From: Betaproteobacteria bacterium RIFCSPLOWO2_02_FULL_68_150
Lineage (GTDB): Bacteria; Pseudomonadota; Gammaproteobacteria; Burkholderiales; SG8-39
Assembly (NCBI GenBank): GCA_001771975.1
Contig: MERE01000179.1
Span: 1 to 30,040 of the forward strand
Length of the DNA stretch: 30,040 bases
Direction: 5' to 3'
A program made the translations under genes and the position numbers. The notes beneath the pieces were generated by a model, which worked only from the letters and a program-made list of their open reading frames with translations, was not told the origin of the DNA and did not search any database. Positions 7,317-15,052 of this stretch are shown here, one piece after another. Each line of letters begins with the position of its first letter. Positions within the stretch are counted from its first letter, which is position 1.

Positions 7317-9680
7317 ATGACCGGCTGGCGCGAACGGCTGCTGGCAATGGCCTGGGTGCTCGGGGTCGCCAGCGTCGCGCTGCTGCCCGATCCGGGGGCG
7401 GTGATTCCTTCCGCGACCTATTATTTCCGCGACTTCACCCAGACTTTCTACCCGCTGCGCCACTTTCAGGCAACTGAACTCGCGGCGGGCCGGTTGCCGT
7501 TCTGGAATCCGTACGTGCACGAGGGCGAATTCATGCTGCCCTCGTTCTACCCGCTCGACCTGCTGCATGTATTCAACTCGAGCCCGGAGTTCGTGTCCTG
7601 GCTTCTCACGCTGCACCTGCCGCTGGCCGCGCTTGGCGCTTACGCCCTGGGACGCGAGCGCGACATGTCGCGTGCTGCAGCATTTGCTGCAGGCAGTGTC
7701 TATTCGATCGGCGGCTTCGCACTTTCGAGCGTCAACCTCTATACATTTCTGCAGGCGCTTGCGCTTGCGCCGTGGGTTCTTCTCGCCTTGCAACGGAGTG
7801 CATCGCGAGGGGGACGCTGGATCGCCGCCGCAGCGCTCGCACTGGCAATCAGCCTGACCACGCTTGCCGTGGAAATCGTCGGCCAGGTGGTGGTCGTGGG
7901 CCTTTGCCTGATGTGGGCGCGCGAAACGAGATACGGCGAGCCTTCGGCGAATCGAGCATTTGCTCGTGCAGCGGCGGCCCTTGTGCTTGGCGCAGGCCTG
8001 GCGGGCGTACCCATCGCGGTCGCGATCGGCGTCGTTCCCGAAACCGTGCGTGGCGTCGGATTCGCCGCGCAGGAGGCCGGAGGGTTGTCGTTGCCACCCC
8101 TGGCTCTGTTGCAGACTGTAGTGCCGTCCTTGTACATGTCGCTCGCGCGGCCGTTCGAGGCCTGGTGGGGAAGTACGATTTTTCTCGACGGCCCACCCTA
8201 CTTCGTCAGCATCTATAGCGGCGTTCTGGCGCTCTCCGTCGCCGCGGCGGGCAGCGCTGCGGTGCCGCGCCGCGAACGCGTCGTGCTGATCGCGCTCGCG
8301 GCTCTCGGCGCCTGGTACGCCATCGGGCCGCAGGGCGGATTGTGGAACCTGCTGCACGAGCTGCCCTTTGCGAACGCGTTCCGCACTCCGGCGAAATCCC
8401 TGTTTTCGGTTCATGTCGCGCTCGTGCTCCTGCTTGGTCACGGAATCGACCAACTGCGAGCCGGTCGGTCATGGCGCTGGGTCGCCGGGTTCGGCACGGC
8501 TGGCGCTTTGCTGGTCGCCGGTATCGGGGCGCTTTCCCTTGTGTCCAGCGACGCCGTGACTCCGTGGCTGCAACTCGACGCGCGCGCGCGGCACGAATTC
8601 GTCGCTGCGTTCCCACGTGACGCCCTGTTCACCGCCGCAATCGCCGCTCTCGGCGCTGGTCTCGCCGTCGCCGCGATGTGCCGCGGCGTGAAACCGGGCT
8701 TGGCTGCAATGATCCTCGTCGGCCTGGTCGTGTTCGACCTGGTGCGCGCCGGCGTCGGGGTCAATCGCCAGGTCCCGCCGCTTTACTTCGAGCTCCTGCC
8801 GGGGGTGGCTGCCGAACATCTCGATCGCCTCGATGGAGGACGTGTATTCGCATTCCCGGCAACCCGGAGCCGCACCTTCAGGGCCTGGCTCGATGCCCGC
8901 TCGTCCGACGCCGACCTGTGGGCGTTTTACGCGATGCGCCAACAGCTCGATCCTTACAGCAACTTGATCGACCGGATCGAGACCGCAGCGTCGCTCGACC
9001 GGACGCGTTTCAGCCCGCTACTCACCGGACTGGCGTGGACCGGCCATGCACCGGAGGATCTCGCGAAGATCCTGCCTTTCCTGCGGCATGCCGGCGCGAC
9101 CCGCATCACCAGTTTCGATCCTCTGGAGCATCCGGAGCTCCAACTGTTTCGCGTGGTCCCGATCGCTCGCACGGGGCTCGCTGTCCACATCTACGCGATC
9201 GGCGAGCCATGGCCGCGAACGCGCATCGCTTGCGGCGCTCGATATGCGCCATCCCGTGTCGAGGCCGCGTTCGCTGCGCACCAACCCGGTTTCGATTTCC
9301 AGCGCGAAGTCGTGCTTGAAGGGGTGTCGCCGCCGCCGTCAGGCGGCTGCACCAATGGCGCCGCGCGCACGCTCGCCCTGACCTCCAGCGACGAACGCTA
9401 CGAGGCGCAAACCGATGGCGCCGGCTGGCTGGTAGTGCGTGCCACCCATGCGCGGGGCTGGCACGCATCGATCGACGGTAGCCCCGCGCCGGTCACTCGA
9501 GCCGACGGGCGTCACCGGGCGGTGGCCGTTCCTGCGGGACGACACGAAGTGGCGTTTCACTATCAGCCGCCGTGGCTGGTTCCTGCGCTATGGCTCTCCG
9601 CGTTCGCCGCGCTGATCGCGGCGATGCTGATCGCCCGGGGTCGGCTCGGTCTGCAGGGACGCGGAGCTCGCGAACGCTGA
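7317..9680 (+). CDS. YfhO-like large polytopic membrane protein
   Basis: This 787-residue protein begins 22 nt after the permease gene, with AAGGA close before its ATG, so it probably belongs to the same operon. The N-terminus carries the pattern of YfhO-type proteins: YYFRDFTQTFYPLRHF, then GRLPFWNPYVHEGE and a FYPLD motif, followed by many hydrophobic helices up to about residue 480. The C-terminal ~280 residues are mostly soluble, with a beta-rich region (GWLVVRATHARGWHASIDG) and a last membrane helix near 758-778. Family members are thought to be GT-C-fold sugar transferases that use lipid-linked donors, some acting on teichoic or other glycans. The substrate here is unknown. Confidence 0.7.
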   Translation: MTGWRERLLAMAWVLGVASVALLPDPGAVIPSATYYFRDFTQTFYPLRHFQATELAAGRLPFWNPYVHEGEFMLPSFYPLDLLHVFNSSPEFVSWLLTLHLPLAALGAYALGRERDMSRAAAFAAGSVYSIGGFALSSVNLYTFLQALALAPWVLLALQRSASRGGRWIAAAALALAISLTTLAVEIVGQVVVVGLCLMWARETRYGEPSANRAFARAAAALVLGAGLAGVPIAVAIGVVPETVRGVGFAAQEAGGLSLPPLALLQTVVPSLYMSLARPFEAWWGSTIFLDGPPYFVSIYSGVLALSVAAAGSAAVPRRERVVLIALAALGAWYAIGPQGGLWNLLHELPFANAFRTPAKSLFSVHVALVLLLGHGIDQLRAGRSWRWVAGFGTAGALLVAGIGALSLVSSDAVTPWLQLDARARHEFVAAFPRDALFTAAIAALGAGLAVAAMCRGVKPGLAAMILVGLVVFDLVRAGVGVNRQVPPLYFELLPGVAAEHLDRLDGGRVFAFPATRSRTFRAWLDARSSDADLWAFYAMRQQLDPYSNLIDRIETAASLDRTRFSPLLTGLAWTGHAPEDLAKILPFLRHAGATRITSFDPLEHPELQLFRVVPIARTGLAVHIYAIGEPWPRTRIACGARYAPSRVEAAFAAHQPGFDFQREVVLEGVSPPPSGGCTNGAARTLALTSSDERYEAQTDGAGWLVVRATHARGWHASIDGSPAPVTRADGRHRAVAVPAGRHEVAFHYQPPWLVPALWLSAFAALIAAMLIARGRLGLQGRGARER

Positions 9681-9710
9681 CCGCGGTGTGCGCCGCGCGA
9701 GGGTTCCGGT

Positions 9711-11951
9711 CTAAGGCACCTCGACCACGATCTGCGTCGAATCGGGACCCATCAGGATTCCCAGCAACGGCCCATACGCGGGAAACGTCGTGAGGCGCCT
9801 GCCCAGCTGATCGTGCGCCTGCAGCGTCTCGGCGTAATTGGTCGCCACGACGAGCGGACATCCGGCGCCGTCGACCACTTCGATGGTGATTCGCCCGCTC
9901 CAGGGCCGCGCAGCGACCCGCTTGACGCGCGCGCGATTGCATTGCGGAGCAGCGGTTTCCAGCGTCGGGATAACCGACGCCGCGTGCGGATCGCCCTCGA
10001 CCAGCCACAAGGTTTCACGAAGTCCGTCTGCGAGCGTGTCGCCGGAATCGCGCAACGCTGCCGCCAATGCGCTCGTATCGCCGATGCGCACGATCCGGTG
10101 CGCAATCCAGGCCTCGCCCGCGGTTCGGCCGAGCGATCGGACACGCGGAGTCCCCTCAACCATGGACACCTCGCAGCACAGGTTGTAAAGCTGCCGGAAA
10201 GCCGCGTACGCCTTGGTGCCGGGACGAATCGCGAGTGCCACCAGTGTCGGATCGTAGGGCGCCTCTTCAAGCGCGAAATAGAGCTGGAGCATGCGCCGCG
10301 AAGGCGCCCAGTACCCGTCAAGCGTGGACACTTTCATGGCGTACCCGGTATTCAGCCACATCCCCGCGACATCGAAATCGAATCTCGCGCGCGTGAGTGC
10401 GCTGGCCAGCCTCGGTTCCGCAGCCTTTACGGCATTTCCCAGCTGCTCGGCGGTCGTCACGAGTGCGGCTTGCGGCGTATACGGCAGGCGACGCTCGTTG
10501 AACGCCGCAAGCGTTGCTCCAGCCAGTGGGACCAGGAAGATCGTACAAGTCAGCCACTTCGCCTTGACCCTTCGGCTTGCGAGGACCACAGCCACTAGCG
10601 TCAATATCCAGGCCACGGCTTCGCGAACGCCGCTGGGCAGCAAACCGAAAGCCAGCACAACGCCGACCAGGGTCGCGACGAGCGCCGAAAAATTCGCGAC
10701 GTCATCCGACGCTCCGTCCTGGCAGCGGAATCGCAGCACGATTGCCGCAACTGCCAGAACCGGAATCACCGCTGCAAAGGGAAGAAGTGCGCGCGCCGGA
10801 ACGCGAAAGGCGGGCAGCAGACCGATCAGGTCGGGCAGCACAGTGGACACGGGAGCCACGTTCATGCTGAACAGGAGCGCGACGAGAGCGCACACGATGA
10901 GCCCGGCGCCGACGCTCTTGAGGGCATTCCACGGCATCATGACCAGGCCCACCAGCAGTGGACCGAACGCGTAGTTCAGTTCGTGCTGCAGCTGACTCGA
11001 GCGCCCAGTTGGGATCAGGTCTTTCGCCCATGGTATCGATGCGGCCCAGTCCTGCCAGGTCGAGGTGGCGAATCCGTAAGTCACCGACTCGGTACTCAAG
11101 CCTCGCGCGGCGTCGCTGCTGGCTGCGTGCCCCAGCATCACGGCGATGCTGGGTAGTGCCGCCAGCAGCGGAAGGGCGAGAACTCCGGCAATCCGAAGCG
11201 AGGCGCCCAGCCGATCGCGCGGCTGCGCCGCGGACAGGTGCATGAAGAGCGCGACGAGCACGACCCCCCCGAATACGGCGCCATAAAGGATGATCTGCTG
11301 CCCGGTCGACTGCAGGGCATGCCAAAGCCCCAACACGACAAAGCTCGCCATCGAGATCGTCAGCGTGCGGGTCACCACCAGCACGACGGCGCAGAACGCG
11401 ATATAGAACGCAATCGAGCCCAGAAGCAAATTGAGGTGGCCGTAGCAGATGCGCCAGGCGAGCACGGGGGCAAATGCCAGCACAATCCCTGCGCTGGCGC
11501 AGTCGAGCCGAGTCAGTTTCGGCTCCGCGCCACTCCACGCCTTGACGAGCCCGCGAATCGCGCCAAGGCCGAGAACCGCAATGGCCAGCTGGCAGAGGAA
11601 GACGAACGAGTTGTACGCCGCGAGCGGCGTAAGTCCGATTGCCAGCGATGCGCGGAAATACGGTAGCGTGAGATTGCCGAACGCGTCGGCCATCTTTACG
11701 CCGCCCATCAAATCGGGGCGATAGCGAAGTCCTGCGCCGCCTGCCGCGGCGAGATCCCGCAGCGAGGTGAACACCTGCAGGATCGCGTCATGCCCGGAAA
11801 CCAGAGTGCCGGGCGACCATTCCAGCACGACTACCCAAATGAAGGGAATGAGCGCCGCAAGCAGACCTGTCGTTCCCAGGTCATGTCGCTCCCGCATCGA
11901 TGCGCTGAGGCCGACCCAGTTCCGGTTCCACGGACCACCCGGATTTTGCAT
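9711..11951 (-). CDS. Large polytopic membrane protein, unknown family
   Basis: This 746-residue protein has roughly a dozen hydrophobic segments in its first ~480 residues and a soluble C-terminal region of ~250 residues. The first loop after helix one contains VSGHDAILQVFTSLRDL and then FGNLTLPYFRASLAIGL, the layout of GT-C-type proteins: an acidic first extracytoplasmic loop and amphipathic helices. No family could be named with confidence. It starts at ATG 11951, 10 nt after the stop of the DUF2723 gene, so the two are probably one operon; ATG at 11897 is an alternative start. It converges on the YfhO-like gene with a 30-nt gap. That gap has a short GC hairpin but no T-run. Confidence 0.6.
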   Translation of the reverse strand: MQNPGGPWNRNWVGLSASMRERHDLGTTGLLAALIPFIWVVVLEWSPGTLVSGHDAILQVFTSLRDLAAAGGAGLRYRPDLMGGVKMADAFGNLTLPYFRASLAIGLTPLAAYNSFVFLCQLAIAVLGLGAIRGLVKAWSGAEPKLTRLDCASAGIVLAFAPVLAWRICYGHLNLLLGSIAFYIAFCAVVLVVTRTLTISMASFVVLGLWHALQSTGQQIILYGAVFGGVVLVALFMHLSAAQPRDRLGASLRIAGVLALPLLAALPSIAVMLGHAASSDAARGLSTESVTYGFATSTWQDWAASIPWAKDLIPTGRSSQLQHELNYAFGPLLVGLVMMPWNALKSVGAGLIVCALVALLFSMNVAPVSTVLPDLIGLLPAFRVPARALLPFAAVIPVLAVAAIVLRFRCQDGASDDVANFSALVATLVGVVLAFGLLPSGVREAVAWILTLVAVVLASRRVKAKWLTCTIFLVPLAGATLAAFNERRLPYTPQAALVTTAEQLGNAVKAAEPRLASALTRARFDFDVAGMWLNTGYAMKVSTLDGYWAPSRRMLQLYFALEEAPYDPTLVALAIRPGTKAYAAFRQLYNLCCEVSMVEGTPRVRSLGRTAGEAWIAHRIVRIGDTSALAAALRDSGDTLADGLRETLWLVEGDPHAASVIPTLETAAPQCNRARVKRVAARPWSGRITIEVVDGAGCPLVVATNYAETLQAHDQLGRRLTTFPAYGPLLGILMGPDSTQIVVEVP

Positions 11952-11961
11952 CGCAATCGCG

Positions 11962-14028
11962 CTATAGCCGCAAACGCGAACGCAGCGAACCGAGCCCGGT
12001 CTGGTTGCCGGTACTCCGGTAAAGGTCTTCGAGCGCCGTTACCGCGCGGTTGGACGATACGGGCCAGATGGACACGGCAGTCTCGAGTTCCTCGATCGCA
12101 CCAAGCCTGTCGCCGCGCTCCAGTCGCAAGTAGGCGCGCAATTCGAACACGCGAGCCCGGTCGTTCTTCTCGGCGTCGGCTGGCATCGACTCGGCTGCGC
12201 GGGCCAGATGGTGGGCGAGTTGGCCGACGATGTGGCCCCGAGGGTTGGCCAGCAAGCCTTCGGCGACGCCAAGCGCGCCATGGAAATCGGTAGACACGTC
12301 CTGCAGGCAGCGAAACCGGGCTGAACCCTTCGGTTCGGATGGCGCATGGGTCATGGCCAGCAGTCCCGCAATCCGGCGCCGCAGCTCTCGCTGAACAAAT
12401 CCGGTCCACGGGTCGGTCTCGGTTCCCGGGATGAGCGCCCGCGAGCAAAACTGAAGAAGTTGATCGGAAATCTCGACCGGTGTCGTCCTGGCGCCATTGG
12501 CTGCCGACTTGTCGACCAGGAAGTAAAGCCCCCGGTCGATCTGCGCAAGACCATCCGGAAATTCGCGTGTCGAGGCGACGGGCCGGGAAGCTCCCTCTTC
12601 CATGGCACGCAGCGCTTGCGCCATCTGCTGCGCTGACGTCCTGACCGGGTGGAACAGGCGGTTGCCGAAAATCAATCCCTTGGGGTGGACCAAAGTGATG
12701 TCCGGGCGTACACCCTCGATCATGTGAAAGTAACCGATCGCCCCGATCTCGGCGTCCTGGTGGACCAGCAGAATCGCGTTTGGCGGCAACGAGTGCAGCA
12801 CCGTCATCGCGTACTGCCTCGACCAGTCGTAGCCGGCACGCAAGTTCACGCGGCTGCCGGACCAGAGCATGATCAGAATCACCGTCAGCGCGGCGAACGC
12901 CCGCAGCCATGGTTTCAGTTGATAGTTGTCTGCCAGCCAGGCGAAACCCAACCCCATCCAGAGCGCGACGACGCCGTATGCCGGCAACGGGTAGACGTGA
13001 AAGACGTGCTTGTAGATCGCGCTGTAATCGAACCCGAGCAACAGGATCAGGCCGACCGACGGCAGCAGGAATGCCGTGAGCAATGCCGTCGAGATGCGGC
13101 GCCCCAATTGCCGCCACTGGATGCCGGCGCCGATCGCGGCGATGATCGTGCCGGCCGCGGCGAACTGGATGAAGAGCTGCTCGCCGAATGAGCCGAAATA
13201 TCGCACGCGGTCGCCCCAACCGGCGCTGGGGGAGACATCCACGCCCCGGTAGCCTTCCCGGCTGACGAAGAACCAGAACTCGCGCAACGAGTCAATCGGC
13301 CCGTAGTAGCTGATCGGCAACTCCGACCACGACCTGACGACCATCCATGCATACGGACACAATCCGAGCCCGACCATCGCTACCAGGAGCGGAGCCTGTT
13401 TCAGCGCGTCGCGCCGGAGCGGCCAGAGCAGGATCGCCAGCCCAGGTGCCACCAGAAGCATCAGCGGCCAATGGTTGCTCAGACTCAAGCCGAATGCCAA
13501 AGCCAAAACGGGAAGCAAAGCCCGGTGCCGTGCGGGCCGCGCGGTGCCGGCGTCAACAGGGCAGGCGCGCAGCGCCGCGTGCATGAGTCCGAACGCAAAC
13601 AGGGTATTGAGCGTGTACACCTCGGCGATGATCGATTGCGACCAGAACACGGGCGAAAGGCCAAGACCGAAAGCAGCGACATAGGACGGAAGCAGCGCGA
13701 GGCGCAGCGCGCGCGCGCATAACCATAGCGTCGCCACGCTCAGTCCCCCCAGGACTGCGCTGAGGAGATGCATGCGATACGCGACTGTTCCCACCGGAAG
13801 GAGGGTGAAGGCCTTTCCCAGCAGCGTATGCAGCGGATACCCCGGCGGATGCTCGATCCCGAGGAAGTAGCCCGTCAAGATGAACGAGCCGTCATCCTCC
13901 AGCGCCACGGTGCGCGGCGCGGTGGTGGCGTAGAGGATGCAAAGCAATGCAGCGACAAGTCCTGCGTGCAGCCAATCCGCAGGCGAGCGATGTCCGGTTG
14001 TTGCGTCCCTTCGCATCAGGTGCGCCAC
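11962..14028 (-). CDS. DUF2723 / TMEM260-like membrane protein (GT-C candidate)
   Basis: This 688-residue protein matches the DUF2723 pattern: a first membrane helix at about 22-38, an acidic loop (EDDG at 44-47), and the diagnostic EHPPGYPLHTLLGK at about 59-72, then many further helices to about residue 400. The C-terminal ~250 residues are soluble and helical, with TPR-like stretches. The eukaryotic relative TMEM260 is a protein O-mannosyltransferase, so a sugar-transfer role at the membrane is plausible but not shown. The start is uncertain: GTG at 14028 gives the longest product and ATG at 14016 is equally good; neither has a clear ribosome binding site. It lies just after the pilin terminator and has no obvious promoter of its own. 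Confidence 0.7.
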   Translation of the reverse strand: MAHLMRRDATTGHRSPADWLHAGLVAALLCILYATTAPRTVALEDDGSFILTGYFLGIEHPPGYPLHTLLGKAFTLLPVGTVAYRMHLLSAVLGGLSVATLWLCARALRLALLPSYVAAFGLGLSPVFWSQSIIAEVYTLNTLFAFGLMHAALRACPVDAGTARPARHRALLPVLALAFGLSLSNHWPLMLLVAPGLAILLWPLRRDALKQAPLLVAMVGLGLCPYAWMVVRSWSELPISYYGPIDSLREFWFFVSREGYRGVDVSPSAGWGDRVRYFGSFGEQLFIQFAAAGTIIAAIGAGIQWRQLGRRISTALLTAFLLPSVGLILLLGFDYSAIYKHVFHVYPLPAYGVVALWMGLGFAWLADNYQLKPWLRAFAALTVILIMLWSGSRVNLRAGYDWSRQYAMTVLHSLPPNAILLVHQDAEIGAIGYFHMIEGVRPDITLVHPKGLIFGNRLFHPVRTSAQQMAQALRAMEEGASRPVASTREFPDGLAQIDRGLYFLVDKSAANGARTTPVEISDQLLQFCSRALIPGTETDPWTGFVQRELRRRIAGLLAMTHAPSEPKGSARFRCLQDVSTDFHGALGVAEGLLANPRGHIVGQLAHHLARAAESMPADAEKNDRARVFELRAYLRLERGDRLGAIEELETAVSIWPVSSNRAVTALEDLYRSTGNQTGLGSLRSRLRL

Positions 14029-14049
14029 GACAGTTCAGCCGCAATCCAG

Positions 14050-14081
14050 AAAAAAAAAGGCACCCCGAAGGGCGCCTTTTT
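14050..14081 (-). terminator. Intrinsic terminator of the pilin gene
   Basis: Read on the - strand, a stem GGCGCCC / GGGTGCC closes on a TTCG tetraloop. The A-run before it and the T-run after it extend the stem to ~12 pairs, with one G-U pair. A run of nine T follows. This is a textbook rho-independent terminator, 19 nt beyond the pilin stop. On the + strand the G-U pair becomes an A-C mismatch, so it should work mainly on the - strand. Confidence 0.93.
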
Positions 14082-14099
14082 GTGAACTTCGATGTGCGC

Positions 14100-14564
14100 T
14101 CAACTGCCGCGGCAGGAACCCGGGAGGTACTTCGCATTGACGTTCGTACCGGTACTGCCGCAGGTCCAGCCATACAGACCTGCACCCATGTCGCCCGGCG
14201 TTGTAGCTGCCGCACCAGCAGACTTGAGCGGCGTCAGCGTCACCACGCTGCCATTGACCATCGTGCCGATGCCTTGCACCTCGGCAGTCACCACCCCGTT
14301 AATGCTGGTGTTGACTTTGGCGACATACTTGGAGCCTGAGGCCGACTCGCACCCCCAACCGTCCGCAGCAGGCGTCACGCCGCCGGTCTGGTAGACCTCA
14401 GTGATCGATGTCCGGCAGGCACTCATCGCCAGAATCACTTCGGACATCTTCGCACGCACCGTATAGTCCTGGTAGGCGGGCAGAGCTACCGCCGCAAGAA
14501 TGCCGATGATCGCGACAACGATCATCAGTTCGATCAGCGTAAAGCCGCGTTGTAGCTGTTTCAT
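14100..14564 (-). CDS. pilA: Type IV major pilin (PilA/PilE-like prepilin)
   Basis: This 154-residue prepilin has a 7-residue leader ending MKQLQRG, then FTLIELMIVVAIIGILAAV, with cleavage after G7 and Glu at mature position 5 as needed for assembly. It should be processed and N-methylated by a PilD-type peptidase and polymerised in the inner membrane. There are four cysteines (C50, C72, C135, C151); the last pair should close the C-terminal disulfide loop. The protein ends CRGS with a C-terminal serine. AGGAG stands 6 nt before the ATG. The gene has its own sigma-54 promoter and a strong terminator, which suggests a highly expressed single transcript. A minor pilin is possible but less likely. 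Confidence 0.92.
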   Translation of the reverse strand: MKQLQRGFTLIELMIVVAIIGILAAVALPAYQDYTVRAKMSEVILAMSACRTSITEVYQTGGVTPAADGWGCESASGSKYVAKVNTSINGVVTAEVQGIGTMVNGSVVTLTPLKSAGAAATTPGDMGAGLYGWTCGSTGTNVNAKYLPGSCRGS

Positions 14565-14614
14565 TCAGATCTCCTAGATGGTTGGGTTGTGCTGCAGTTA
14601 CGATTGGTATTCAA

Positions 14615-14630
14615 AGCAATCCTCGTGCCA
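14615..14630 (-). promoter_or_regulatory. Sigma-54 (RpoN) -24/-12 promoter of the pilin gene
   Basis: The - strand reads TGGCAC, GAGGA, TTGCT. The invariant GG (14629-14628) and GC (14617-14616) are separated by exactly 10 bases, a near-perfect match to the sigma-54 consensus. Transcription would begin near 14604, leaving a ~40-nt leader with the AGGAG site before the pilin ATG at 14564. Pilin genes in Pseudomonas and relatives are classic sigma-54 targets activated by PilR. Confidence 0.9.
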
Positions 14631-14656
14631 ATCAGGTTAGGAAAAAAAGCTCATTA

Positions 14657-14669
14657 AGTCAATATATTA
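14657..14669 (+). promoter_or_regulatory. IHF-like DNA-bending site upstream of the pilin promoter
   Basis: The sequence AGTCAATATATTA matches the IHF consensus WATCAANNNNTTR at all fixed positions but the second. An A-run at 14642-14648 flanks it on the 5' side, as in many strong IHF sites. Its centre is near -59 from the predicted pilin start, between the promoter and the presumed activator sites. This is the usual place for a bend that brings a sigma-54 activator to the polymerase. Confidence 0.5.
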
Positions 14670-14692
14670 GAGAATCCAGGGTGACTGCGAAC

Positions 14693-14716
14693 GACAGCAG
14701 GTGACAATATTTGTCA
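14693..14716 (-). promoter_or_regulatory. Candidate PilR-type upstream activator site
   Basis: A perfect 6-bp inverted repeat, TGACAA-TAT-TTGTCA, spans 14702-14716. On the - strand the TGTC within it (14706-14703) is followed exactly 10 bp later by a second TGTC (14696-14693). The published PilR sites of Pseudomonas aeruginosa are tandem (C/G)TGTC elements. The block lies 90-110 bp upstream of the predicted pilin start, a normal distance for sigma-54 activators. It also contains the TGA stop codon of the upstream small gene. Confidence 0.5.
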
Positions 14717-15052
14717 TTTGGTCTCCTTCACGTCGCCCGACCTGGATTCGACCACGATCGTGGTCAACAACTCGTGCACGAACGCGTCGACGAACTGGCT
14801 CGGGTAGCCCGCATCGAGCAAAGCCCATTTGACGCGGTTGCCGAGCCTCGCCTTGCGGTACAGATTCAGCTTGTTGCCGCGCGCAAAAGCAATCACGCGT
14901 GCAAACAGCGCCTGATGGATCTTGCGCAGGCGATCGGCCCCCTTCTTGGCCGAAAGCTCGATGCCCGTCGGAGGGAATCGTTGCCGCACGTCCGCCACCA
15001 GCACATCCGCAAACTCGTCGATATCCTTCGACTTGAACCACGCCGGGATCAT
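14714..15052 (-). CDS. Small hypothetical protein coupled to the GT41 gene
   Basis: I place the start at ATG 15052, which overlaps the stop of the glycosyltransferase gene as ATGA; an in-frame start at 15082 would need a 34-nt overlap. The product is 112 residues, basic, without signal peptide or membrane helix. It begins MIPAWFKSKDIDEFADVLV and has a mixed helical pattern to the end (AFVHELLTTIVVESRSGD). I do not recognise the family. Tight coupling to a GT41-type transferase and position just upstream of the pilin suggest an accessory of one of them, but nothing in the sequence shows which. Its stop codon lies inside the pilin upstream activator region. Confidence 0.7.
   Translation of the reverse strand: MIPAWFKSKDIDEFADVLVADVRQRFPPTGIELSAKKGADRLRKIHQALFARVIAFARGNKLNLYRKARLGNRVKWALLDAGYPSQFVDAFVHELLTTIVVESRSGDVKETK

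Noticed and set aside
9681..9710. Possible bidirectional terminator between the convergent YfhO-like and 746-residue genes.
   Set aside because: Only a 5-bp GC stem (CGCGG/CCGCG) is visible and neither strand has a T-run, so it is not supported as a terminator.
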